Positions 14,394 to 22,200 of a DNA stretch of 25,991 bases are shown piece by piece. This DNA comes from E44-bin46 sp964354655 (GTDB taxonomy: Bacteria > Chloroflexota > Dehalococcoidia > Dehalococcoidales > E44-bin46). Under the pieces are notes generated by a model. The model saw only the letters and a program-made list of their open reading frames with translations, was not told where the DNA came from and made no database searches. Within the stretch, counting starts at the first letter, position 1. The number at the start of each line of letters is the position of its first letter. The stretch lies in the NCBI GenBank assembly GCA_964354655.1, contig CAYHAL010000016.1, forward strand, positions 1 to 25,991, in the 5' to 3' direction. Position numbers and translations under genes: made by a program.

Positions 14394-15071
14394 ATGCATC
14401 AGGTGTTTATTTCGTGGAGCGGTGGGAAGGACAGTTGCTTTGCCTGTTACCAAGCGGCTGGGAGTGGTCTAAAAGTCCGTTATTTATTAAATATGATAAG
14501 CGAGGATGGCAAACGCTCACGCAGTCATGGGCTATCTGTCGAGGTATTACAAGTACAGTCGCAGGCACTTGAAATTCCGCTAGTTCAGCGGTGGACTACT
14601 TGGGATAACTATGAGGATGAATTTAAAAATATGCTCCGTGCCTTCAAAGCAGAGGGGGTTGAGGGCGGTATCTTTGGTGATATTGATTTCGATGAACACC
14701 GACAGTGGGTTGACAGAGTGTGTCAGGAAGTAGATATTACACCTCATTTGCCCTTGTGGGGGCTATCTCAAGAGAAGATACTGAAGGATTTTATAGGGTT
14801 GGGGTTTGAGGCGGTGGTAGTTACCACCAAGGCTGACTTGCTTGGTGAGGAATGGTTAGGACGGAGAATAGACCTGGATTTTCTTAAACTACTAGATGAA
14901 CTGAGGAAGACAAAGGAGATTACACCATGCGGTGAAGCCGGAGAGTATCACACTTTTGTTACTGATGGACCTCTATTTAAGCAGCGGATAGAAATCCTGG
15001 AAGCCAATAAAGTATTCAGAGATGGCTACTGGTTTTTAGACATTTTGAAATACGCTTTGAGGTCTAAGTGA
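14394..15071 (+). CDS. DUF71/COG2102 PP-loop ATPase, putative B12-salvage type (second copy)
   Basis: This 225-residue relative of the first DUF71 protein in the same operon carries SGGKDS at 9-14 and the C-terminal CGEAGEYH at 179-186, followed by DGPLFKQ. The two share the overall plan (GGIFGDIDFDEHR here, IFGDVFLEDVREYY in the first) but are diverged, so this is not a recent tandem duplication. I chose ATG 14394: it lies one base after the cobC stop and GGGGAT precedes it, whereas the longer frame starts inside cobC. Two copies in one operon suggest two related steps, two substrates or a heteromer. It is also somewhat A/T-rich compared with cobC and cobU. Function in corrinoid salvage is predicted only by context. 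Confidence 0.82.
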   Translation: MHQVFISWSGGKDSCFACYQAAGSGLKVRYLLNMISEDGKRSRSHGLSVEVLQVQSQALEIPLVQRWTTWDNYEDEFKNMLRAFKAEGVEGGIFGDIDFDEHRQWVDRVCQEVDITPHLPLWGLSQEKILKDFIGLGFEAVVVTTKADLLGEEWLGRRIDLDFLKLLDELRKTKEITPCGEAGEYHTFVTDGPLFKQRIEILEANKVFRDGYWFLDILKYALRSK

Positions 15072-15084
15072 TAACCGGGGGAGT

Positions 15085-15163
15085 CTTAGAGGGGCAAAGC
15101 CTTCCTTATATAATTGATTCCCCTTCCCCTTATCAAGGGGAAGGGGATAAAGGGGATAGGGTT
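15085..15163 (+). repeat. Palindromic G/C-tract intergenic repeat, copy 1 (before cobU)
   Basis: The element lies between the second DUF71 gene and cobU. Its core is a perfect inverted repeat, CCCCTTCCCCTT (15120-15131) with AAGGGGAAGGGG (15135-15146), followed by a tail of AGGGGATA-type units ending in GGGTT. The 23 bases at 15141-15163 recur exactly, in reverse orientation, at 18940-18962. A left part beginning TTAGAGGGGCAAAGCC resembles the left parts of the other two copies. The tail contributes the purine-rich sequence just before the cobU start. Confidence 0.75.
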
Positions 15164-15701
15164 GGCGAATATTCTAATAATTGGTGGCGCTCGTAGTGGC
15201 AAAAGTCGTTTTGCTGTTGAGCTTGCCCTAAAGTTAGGTGGGCGGGTGCTCTTTGTGGCTACAGCGGTGGCTGGCGATGAAGAGATGCGGCAGCGGATTG
15301 AGGAGCACCAGCGGGCAAGGCCATCAGCTTGGCGCACCCTTGAAGTTACCACCCATGTAGGTAGCCAGATTTCTCAGCAAATCGGCGGTGCCCAGGTGGT
15401 GATTGTGGACTGCATCACCCTCTTGGTCAATAACATTCTCAGCCAATATAGCCCCCGAACTGCTGCCTCTATTATGGAGCAAAAGGTTACTGGCGAAATT
15501 AACGAGTTGGTAGAGTGCATCAACCACACTGATGCCAGCTTCATTATTGTTACCAATGAGGTTGGCACAGGCTTGGTGCCGGCTAATAGAGTGGGCAGGT
15601 TGTATCGCGATTTACTAGGTAAGACAAACCAGCTACTGGCTCAGCAGGTTGACGAGGTTTATCTCATGGTTGCCGGCTTACCAGTCCAAATAAAGCCTTA
15701 A
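15162..15701 (+). CDS. cobU: Adenosylcobinamide kinase / adenosylcobinamide-phosphate guanylyltransferase CobU
   Basis: CobU phosphorylates adenosylcobinamide and transfers GMP to it, making the AdoCbi-GDP used by CobS. The protein starts MANILIIGGARSGKS, with the P-loop GGARSGKS at 8-15. The guanylylated histidine is His49 in EEHQRARP, and VDCITLLVNN and TNEVGTGLVP follow as in the family. I use TTG 15162, giving 179 residues, the usual length. A longer frame from TTG 15114 would add 16 residues that are wholly translated repeat. GGGGATAGGG before the chosen TTG comes from the repeat and may act as the ribosome binding site. The stop lies 8 bases from the convergent thioredoxin stop, with no terminator between. 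Confidence 0.93.
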   Translation: MANILIIGGARSGKSRFAVELALKLGGRVLFVATAVAGDEEMRQRIEEHQRARPSAWRTLEVTTHVGSQISQQIGGAQVVIVDCITLLVNNILSQYSPRTAASIMEQKVTGEINELVECINHTDASFIIVTNEVGTGLVPANRVGRLYRDLLGKTNQLLAQQVDEVYLMVAGLPVQIKP

Positions 15702-15709
15702 GTGACAGA

Positions 15710-16027
15710 CTAGAGGAGTGCCTCAATTTTTGGCTGAAGAACTCGTTCTGGTACAGCGCCAATCACCGTATCCACCACCATCCCATTCTTGAAGAACATT
15801 AGCGTAGGTATGGACATAATCCTATATCTGGTAGCGGTCTGCGGATTTTCATCAACATTTAGTCGGCAGAACTTGACCTTGCCGTTATACTTTTCCGCCA
15901 GCTTATCAATGACCGGGGCAACCATTAGGCAGGGACGGCACCAGGGTGCCCATAGGTCAACCAGTACTGGCAGGGCGGACTTTATGACCTCGTCTTCAAA
16001 ATTTTGGTCAGTAACCTCTATTACCAT
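15710..16027 (-). CDS. trxA: Thioredoxin with CRPC active site
   Basis: This small cytoplasmic dithiol reductant has 105 residues from ATG 16027. I chose this start because GAAGGAG stands 6 bases upstream and the first residues, MVIEVTDQNFEDEV, fit thioredoxin; a longer frame to 16084 would begin on the -35 element of the gene's own promoter. The active site is WAPWCRPC with Cys30 and Cys33, and the cis-proline is Pro74 in SIPTLMFF. The arginine replaces the glycine of canonical WCGPC, which is likely to shift the redox potential or partner choice. Thioredoxin could pass electrons to the CcdA encoded in this window, but that link is only by family knowledge. Confidence 0.93.
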   Translation of the reverse strand: MVIEVTDQNFEDEVIKSALPVLVDLWAPWCRPCLMVAPVIDKLAEKYNGKVKFCRLNVDENPQTATRYRIMSIPTLMFFKNGMVVDTVIGAVPERVLQPKIEALL

Positions 16028-16055
16028 TACGCTTCTCCTTCTAATGCTAACATTT

Positions 16056-16084
16056 ATAGTAATGCTTTGATTCTCATGCGTCAA
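16056..16084 (-). promoter_or_regulatory. Promoter for the thioredoxin gene
   Basis: Minus strand: TTGACG (16084-16079), a 17-base spacer, TACTAT (16061-16056). It predicts a leader of roughly 20-25 bases before ATG 16027 and rules out the longer upstream start. Confidence 0.6.
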
Positions 16085-16107
16085 GGAATCGGCTCATCTC
16101 CTAATTG

Positions 16108-16136
16108 TTGACCTTCAGGTGGAAAGCGATTAGACT
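16108..16136 (+). promoter_or_regulatory. Promoter for the DUF763 gene
   Basis: TTGACC (16108-16113), a 17-base spacer, TAGACT (16131-16136). The predicted start near 16143 lies before ATG 16159. Its -35 element is 23 bases from the divergent thioredoxin -35 element, so one bound regulator could affect both. Confidence 0.6.
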
Positions 16137-16158
16137 ATCATTGAAGGCTGGGGTTCTC

Positions 16159-17253
16159 ATGTCAGCTATTATTCCCACCAGGACTGGTATTGCCAATCTG
16201 CCCCTCCACTATGGTAAGGTGCCACCCTGGCTGTTTGAGCGCATGGTTAAGCTGGCTCGAGAGATTGTCATCGCCATCGTGGCTGACTTTGGCTCTGAGG
16301 AGGTACTAAGGCGACTGTCACATCCTTACTGGTTCCAAGCCTTCGGTTGTGTTCTGGGCTATGACTGGCACTCAAGCGGCGTTACCACTACCCTCTGTGG
16401 TGCTCTTAAGGAAGGGATAAGGGGGTTGGAAAGAGACCTGGGCTTATTTATCGCCGGTGGCAAGGGCAGGACCTCACGCAAAACCCCGACTGAAATAGAA
16501 GGCTGGGGGAACCTAATTTCACTAAACCCCGCTCCGTTGGTATATGCCAGCCGTATGTCAGCCAAGGTGGATAGCTCCGCTATTCAGGACGGCTATCAGC
16601 TTTATCATCATACCTTCCTTTTCGCTACTAGAGGTTCATGGGCGGTGGTTCAGCAGGGGATGAACGAAGCTACCCGCTATGCCCGACGCTACCACTGGCT
16701 GGGAGAGCGGGTAACCGACTTTGTCAACGAGCCTCACTCCGCTATCCTTTCTGAGGCAAGGGGGCAGGCACTAAACCTGGTTGCCAGTGAATCTAAGCCA
16801 GCCCGAACTACCATCACGGATATAGCCACTAATGAAAAGCCACAAAATATGTTGGCTGAACTCAAAAGGCTAAAGACATTGGACTTACCTTCGCGCTCCT
16901 ACCTGACCACCCAAGACCTCCACCCTGATAGCCTGAGTCGGATTCTGTTAGCTACCTATGAGCGACAGCCAAACAACTTTGAGCAGCTATTAGGGCTGAA
17001 GGGGGTGGGTCCCAAGACCATCCGTGCCCTGAGCCTTATCTCTGAGCTGGTCTATGGGGTTGCCCCCAGCTACCGCGACCCAGCCCGCTACAGCTTTGCC
17101 CACGGTGGTAAGGATGGTATCCCTTATCCTGTGGATAGAAAGACCTACGACCAGTCAATTGAGCTTCTAAGCCGAGCTATAAACCGGACCAAGCTGGGGA
17201 TTGGTGAGAAAAGAGAGACACTCAGTAAGTTGAACCGGCTAAGGGTGAGATAA
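16159..17253 (+). CDS. DUF763 family protein
   Basis: This 364-residue soluble protein is of the DUF763 family, found in archaea and scattered bacteria; I know of no established function. The N-terminus, IIPTRTGIANLPLHYGKVPPW, and the stretch LGYDWHSSGVTTTLCGALKEG are the conserved family blocks. YQLYHHTFLF and FVNEPHSAI follow, with several His, Asp and Glu that could bind metal. Near residues 274-285 the stretch LLGLKGVGPKTIRAL is a helix-hairpin-helix motif, which suggests DNA binding. I chose ATG 16159 because a promoter (16108-16136) overlaps the longer frame from 16105. A DNA-repair or nuclease role would fit the HhH motif but is inference. Confidence 0.8.
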   Translation: MSAIIPTRTGIANLPLHYGKVPPWLFERMVKLAREIVIAIVADFGSEEVLRRLSHPYWFQAFGCVLGYDWHSSGVTTTLCGALKEGIRGLERDLGLFIAGGKGRTSRKTPTEIEGWGNLISLNPAPLVYASRMSAKVDSSAIQDGYQLYHHTFLFATRGSWAVVQQGMNEATRYARRYHWLGERVTDFVNEPHSAILSEARGQALNLVASESKPARTTITDIATNEKPQNMLAELKRLKTLDLPSRSYLTTQDLHPDSLSRILLATYERQPNNFEQLLGLKGVGPKTIRALSLISELVYGVAPSYRDPARYSFAHGGKDGIPYPVDRKTYDQSIELLSRAINRTKLGIGEKRETLSKLNRLRVR

Positions 17254-17318
17254 TAAAATAGTTTAGTCCGGCTTGGGCAGGGGATATTTTTATCAACATT
17301 AGACCGAGGAGGCTTTTA

Positions 17319-17768
17319 ATGAAGGCATGTGAAGGAAAGGTGGGTCGAGTTTTCATTATCCGGCTTGAGGATGGTGATGTTGTGCCCGGGTGCATTGAGC
17401 GTTTCGCCGAGGAGAATGGGGTATCTGTAGGGCAGGTTATCTTAGTCGGTGGAGTCGGAAGTGGCAAGGTTGTAGTTGGGCCGGAACGCTCTGACGAAAT
17501 GCCGCCGCAACCAATGCTCCTCCCCGTTGATGGTGCCCACGAGGTGCTGGGGGTGGGTGTGCTTGCCCGTGATGAAGACGGGAAGCCAGTGCTACATATC
17601 CACGGTGCGCTGGGACGGTCAGGGCAAACCATGAGTGGCTGCTTACGCCCCGGCGTCACCACTTGGCTGGTGGGGGAGGTCATCCTATGTGAAATCCTTG
17701 GTGTAAAGGTCACACGGGTAAGGGATGAGGCGAGCGGCTTTGACCTTCTGGAACCTAAGGCTGCCTGA
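17319..17768 (+). CDS. PPC (DUF296) domain protein
   Basis: This 149-residue single-domain protein is of the plant-and-prokaryote-conserved type, which usually forms trimers. FIIRLEDGDVVPGCIERFAEE opens the domain, and ILVGGVGSGKVVVGP and LHIHGALGRSG follow. The two histidines in HIH are typical of prokaryotic members and may bind metal. In plants the domain pairs with AT-hook motifs, but none is present here. The start has GGAGG seven bases upstream of ATG 17319. Neighbours give no clear pathway, and prokaryotic members of the family are largely uncharacterised. Confidence 0.85.
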   Translation: MKACEGKVGRVFIIRLEDGDVVPGCIERFAEENGVSVGQVILVGGVGSGKVVVGPERSDEMPPQPMLLPVDGAHEVLGVGVLARDEDGKPVLHIHGALGRSGQTMSGCLRPGVTTWLVGEVILCEILGVKVTRVRDEASGFDLLEPKAA

Positions 17769-17870
17769 TAAAACTGGTAACAAAAGCCATAAATAAGCTA
17801 AATAGATTAGACAAATTGAGAATTTATATTTAAAAGTGTCAATAGAAGCTCTTATTGGAAGGAGAAAGGG

Positions 17871-18167
17871 ATGTTTTGTCTAGCATCGTGTTATCAGACT
17901 CAACCCCAGAGTGTCGGTGAAGTAGTCCGAATCTTTAGGACACAGGCTGTTCCCTTGGCGTCGCGTCAGCCGGGATTTAGGGGCGTTTACCTAATGACCA
18001 AGGGAACTGGTGAGTTCATGGTATTGAACATCTGGGACACTGAAGCCCAAGCCAATGCCTGGCCACAAAACCCAGAGCACCAGAAGATAGTAGCTCAACT
18101 GAAGCCGTTCTTGGATGGCGCGCCACAGCGTGATGGCTACGAGGTGCAAGCCCACGCTGTTGCTTAG
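17871..18167 (+). CDS. Small ABM-like dimeric alpha-beta barrel protein
   Basis: A 98-residue protein resembling the antibiotic-biosynthesis-monooxygenase superfamily. It shows VGEVVRIFRTQAVPLASRQPGFRGVYL, a strand with FMVLNIWDTEAQANAW, and a helix with NPEHQKIVAQLKPFLDG. Such proteins usually form dimers and either oxidise small aromatic molecules or bind haem; others act only as stress proteins. No catalytic residue can be assigned from the sequence. AAGGAG lies 7 bases before ATG 17871. Its stop overlaps the stop of the convergent membrane-protein gene by 4 bases. The preceding 100 bases are A/T-rich, but I see no convincing promoter. Confidence 0.7.
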   Translation: MFCLASCYQTQPQSVGEVVRIFRTQAVPLASRQPGFRGVYLMTKGTGEFMVLNIWDTEAQANAWPQNPEHQKIVAQLKPFLDGAPQRDGYEVQAHAVA

Positions 18168-18871
18168 ACCGAGCGTGTCAGAGATTTAGCCCTTCTTCTC
18201 ATAGTCCACAGATATCCCCCAGCCACCCCGCCCAGAGTTACTGCTATACCGATAACGATTTTGGCAAAGAGCATAGCCATATCATACTGGAAGCCATCAG
18301 GGACAAGCATTATCAGATAGTCCTTGGTCGGATCAAGCATCCAGAACTCGTTGGTGAAGGCTAGGAAGTGAAATTGGGTATATAGCTGTCCGAAACCCTG
18401 GACTGTTGACCCTATGCCCAGAGCCAGCATCATGCCCAGGGCGATGCTGCTACCGCCAACCACCCCCCACGCCAGCCGTCGTCTTCTTCTCCGCCAGAAG
18501 AGGCAAATTCCGGCATAAGCCCCGACATAAATCGCCGCCCCCAGTAGAAGGCGGTAATCTAGCCGAACCAGTCCCTTAACATCCTTGAGGTGGGCTACCT
18601 CTCGCTGATTGAATAGCTCAAATGGCTTGCCATCCTTTATTACGGTTAAGCTAATATACTCCTCATCCGAGTTAAAATAGTTAATCAGCCCTCTGGCTGC
18701 TTTCTCTAGCTCCACTTCAGATAAGCCGGTAGTCTGGCTGACGTTATATTTTTCAAAGCCATTTTTATACAGCCACAGGCTGTTGAACTCAAAGGCAATG
18801 GTAGCTGTCACCAGCAGCATGGGCAGGCAGACCATAAATAGCACATTAGCTACAATACCACGAGCCCTCAA
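18164..18871 (-). CDS. DUF1461 (TIGR01906-like) integral membrane protein
   Basis: This 235-residue membrane protein has about four hydrophobic segments: one near the N-terminus, two in the middle separated by an Arg-rich loop (WRRRRRR), and one near the C-terminus. The extracytoplasmic region between the first two segments carries LINYFNSDEEY, LFNQREVAHLKDVKGL and similar blocks that mark the DUF1461 family. Its function is unknown. I chose TTG 18871 because GGAG stands six bases upstream; a TTG four codons earlier (18883) overlaps that site. The stop TAA overlaps the TAG of the convergent ABM-like gene. Confidence 0.8.
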   Translation of the reverse strand: MRARGIVANVLFMVCLPMLLVTATIAFEFNSLWLYKNGFEKYNVSQTTGLSEVELEKAARGLINYFNSDEEYISLTVIKDGKPFELFNQREVAHLKDVKGLVRLDYRLLLGAAIYVGAYAGICLFWRRRRRRLAWGVVGGSSIALGMMLALGIGSTVQGFGQLYTQFHFLAFTNEFWMLDPTKDYLIMLVPDGFQYDMAMLFAKIVIGIAVTLGGVAGGYLWTMRRRAKSLTRSV

Positions 18872-18939
18872 TCTTATCTCCAAATTAATTGTATCTAGAT
18901 TTTACACCGCCAGGGCAAAAAAGCATAGAGGTTTTTAGT

Positions 18940-19031
18940 AACCCTATCCCCTTTATCCCCTTCATGCGAGGACTTCATCTACCTCTCTCAGGGGAAGGGG
19001 AATATAATTTTTGAATGGGCTTCGCCCCTTA
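18940..19031 (-). repeat. Palindromic G/C-tract intergenic repeat, copy 2 (inverted, degenerate core)
   Basis: Positions 18940-18962 are the exact reverse complement of the 23-base tail of copy 1 (15141-15163). Reading on the minus strand, ATATTCCCCTTCCCC and a left part with GGGGCGAAGCCC follow the copy 1 order. The central palindrome is interrupted by about 30 unrelated bases, so the arms no longer pair perfectly. It lies upstream of dnaE and next to copy 3 in opposite orientation. Confidence 0.7.
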
Positions 19032-19060
19032 AACCCCCTTCAAAGAATGGAGGAGAGATT

Positions 19061-19137
19061 TTAGAGAGGGGTGGAAGCCCCTCTCTTATCTATATTCCCC
19101 CTTCCCTTGTAAGGGAAGGGGGTTAGGGGGATAGGTT
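19061..19137 (+). repeat. Palindromic G/C-tract intergenic repeat, copy 3 (before dnaE)
   Basis: Two hairpins in tandem: GAGAGGGG (19064-19071) with CCCCTCTC (19078-19085), and CCCCCTTCCCTT (19097-19108) with AAGGGAAGGGGG (19111-19122). A tail ending GGGGGATAGGTT matches the tail of copy 1 with few differences. The rest of 18884-19252 holds only copy 2, A/T-rich sequence and the dnaE promoter; I see no gene there. Confidence 0.7.
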
Positions 19138-19215
19138 GCTAAGCAGTCTAAATAATTTTTTGCTTAGCTTTTATGCTGTTAAGGCTCAAAAAGCATACCC
19201 CAAAGACTTTCCCTG

Positions 19216-19224
19216 TGTTATAAT
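19216..19224 (+). promoter_or_regulatory. Extended -10 promoter for dnaE
   Basis: TGTTATAAT (19216-19224) is a perfect extended -10 element (TGnTATAAT). No good -35 hexamer stands at 17 bases upstream, which extended -10 promoters tolerate. The predicted start near 19231 gives a leader of about 22 bases before ATG 19253. Confidence 0.55.
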
Positions 19225-19252
19225 GAAGCCAGCGCCGGGTGTAGAAGTTGTT

Positions 19253-22200
19253 ATGTTTGTTCATCTCCATGTCCATACTGAGTATAGCCTGCTTGATGGC
19301 ATGTGTCGCATCCCCCAACTGGTGGCACAAGCCAAAGAGCTAGGGATGGACAGCCTAGCGATAACAGACCATGGTGCTATGTATGGTGCCATTTGGTTTT
19401 ACCTGGCAGCCAAAGAGGCAGGTATAAAGCCTATTATTGGCTGTGAGCTTTATGTAGCCCTAAATAGTCGCTTCAGTCGCAACGTCAGTGATAAAAGTAA
19501 CTACCACCTTGTTTTACTAGCCAAAAACCAGACTGGTTACCGTAACCTAATCCAGCTTGTCACCAAAGCCCACCTTGAGGGTTTCTATTACAAGCCAAAG
19601 GTAGATAAAGAACTCCTTGAGCAGCATCACCAAGGTCTTATTGCTCTCTCCGGCTGTACCAGTGGCGAGGTGCCTCGCTTAATTCTGGAAGGACGTCTTC
19701 AAGAAGCAAAGCAGGCTGCCTTGTGGTATCAACAAACCTTCGATGATTTCTACCTGGAGATACAAAGGCATCCCATTCCTGAGCTGGAGCAAATAAACCA
19801 GTTTCTTATTCCTATGAGCGATGAGTTAGGCATTCCGCTGGTAGCCACTAATGACGTCCACTATGTCAACCAGGAGGATGCCCCAGCCCATGACCTCTTG
19901 CTATGTATCGGAACCAACTCTTCTATCTACGATGAGAAGAGGTTGAAGATGGCAGGCGACTTCTTCTACCTCAGGAGTCCTCAGGAGATGATGGAGCTTT
20001 ACCAAGACATCCCTCAGGCACTGGAGAACACCGAGCGCATTGCTGAAAAGTGTAACCTGAAGCTTGAGTTTGGTCGCCTTCACCTCCCTGAGATAGAGCT
20101 ACCCGAAGGGAGGACTGCTGACCAGTTTCTGGCTGACCTCTGTTATCAAGGGCTACCCCAATACTACCCTCAGCCCACCCCGGAGGTAAAGCAGAGGCTT
20201 GACTATGAGTTAGAGGTAATAGAGAAGACCCAATTTGCCAACTACTTCCTTGTCGTTTGGGACATCGTCTCCTTTGCCAGGAAGCACGGCATCCTGTTTG
20301 GGGTTAGAGGTAGTGCCGCTGCCAGTATTGCCCTTCGCTGTCTGGGTATTACCGGTGTTGACCCTATTGCCCATAAGCTAGTCTTCGAGCGCTTCCTTAA
20401 CCTGGAGCGCCATGAGATGCCAGATATAGATTTAGATTTTGAGGATGACCGCCGTGACGAAGTCATCGCTTATGTGTCGCAGAAATACGAAAAAGACCAC
20501 GTAGCCCAGATTATTACCTTCGGTACACTAGGGGCTAGGGCCGCCATCAGGGACGTAGGTCGAGCGTTAGGCATGTCCTATAGTGATGTCGACCGTGTGG
20601 CTAGGCTTGTCCCTTTTGCCCCGGGTATGACCCTACAAAGAGCCCTGGATGAGAATAGTGAACTGAGGAATATTTACCATGATGACCCCATAGTTCGCAA
20701 GCTGATTGATTCAGCTAGGAGGGTGGAGGGCATTGCCCGTCATGCAAGCACCCATGCTGCCGGTGTGGTTATATCTAAAGAGCCGCTTACTAGGTACGTG
20801 CCACTACAAAGGGTAAGCAAGGGTAATGGTGAAGCCACGGTTATGACCCAGTTCACTATGGAAGATATTGCCCGGATTGGGCTCTTGAAAATGGATTTCC
20901 TTGGCCTGGCTAACCTTACTATCCTGGGTAGGGCGAGGGAGATTATTTACCAAAACCGTGGTATTGATATTGACCTGCACGATATCCCGATGGATGATGC
21001 TAAAACCTTTGCCCTGCTGTCGTCAGGGCAAACCGCCGGCGTTTTTCAATTGGAGGGGGCTGGCATGCGTCGTTACATTAAGGAGCTCAAACCGACCACC
21101 TTCAATGATATCGCAGCTATGATAGCCCTATATCGCCCCGGACCTATGGAGCACATTCCTACCTTCATTAAAGCCAAGCATGGGCTTGAGCCTATCCGCT
21201 ATCCCCATCCTGTCTTAGTTAGTATCCTTGAAGAAACCTACGGGGTGATTGTATATCAAGAGCAGGTGCTGTTTATTGTTCAGACCCTCGCTGGCTATAG
21301 CCTGGGGCAAGCTGACATCTTCCGCAAGGCAATGGGCAAGAAGATTCCTGAGGTTATGAAGAAAGAAAGGCGTGGCTTTATTACTGAGGCTAAGAAAAAT
21401 GGGTTCTCAACCGAGGTCGCCGCTGAGGTCTTTGCCCTTATTGAGCCCTTTGCTGGCTACGCCTTCAATAAGGCTCACTCGGTTAGCTATGCCCTTATTG
21501 CCTATCAAACCGCCTATCTTAAGGCGAATTATCCGGCAGAATATATTACCGCTTTCCTGATTACTAATGTCGGTCAGCTGGAGAAGGTAGCCAGTGCCGT
21601 TGCTGAGTGCCGTCGTTTGGGCATTCCGGTGCTACCGCCTGATATAAACCGTAGTCAAGCTAGCTTTTCTATAGAAAGGGATAGCAATAATACCCCAGCC
21701 ATCCGCTTCGGGTTAACCGTCATCAAGAACGTGGGGCTTGGGGCTATAGAGCCTATCATTGCCGAGCGCAATAAGGGGGGCGAATTTAAGTCTATTGAGG
21801 ACTTGTGCCGACGTTGTGAGCTGCGGGGTGTTAATAAGCGGGTGATGGAAAGCCTGATTAAGGCGGGAGCCTTGGATTGCCTGGGCAGCCGTGGCACTTT
21901 ACTCCAGAATATCGACCGTATCCTGTCTCTGGCTCAACGGGAGCAGTATCTTCGGCAGACGGGACAATCCACCATGTTTGACCTGTGGGGTGAGGCAATG
22001 CCGGTTCCCATGCCCAGCCTTGAGCTACCGGCGGCTGATGTCTCTACTAAGGAGAAATTAGACTGGGAGAAGGCGCTACTGGGGGTATACCTCTCTGAGC
22101 ACCCCTTTAGCTCGATTGCTGCTGAGGTGACCTCATCAAACATCACCTTGTGTGGTCAAATTGATGCCGAGCTGTTTGGGCAGACGGTAATAGTTGCCGG

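Noticed and set aside
18940..19137. Possible CRISPR array
   Set aside because: The repeats are few, differ in orientation and have no regular unique spacers or nearby cas genes.
19136..19252. Longer N-terminus for DnaE from TTG 19136
   Set aside because: It begins in a repeat and lies upstream of an extended -10 element. The PHP domain starts normally at ATG 19253.
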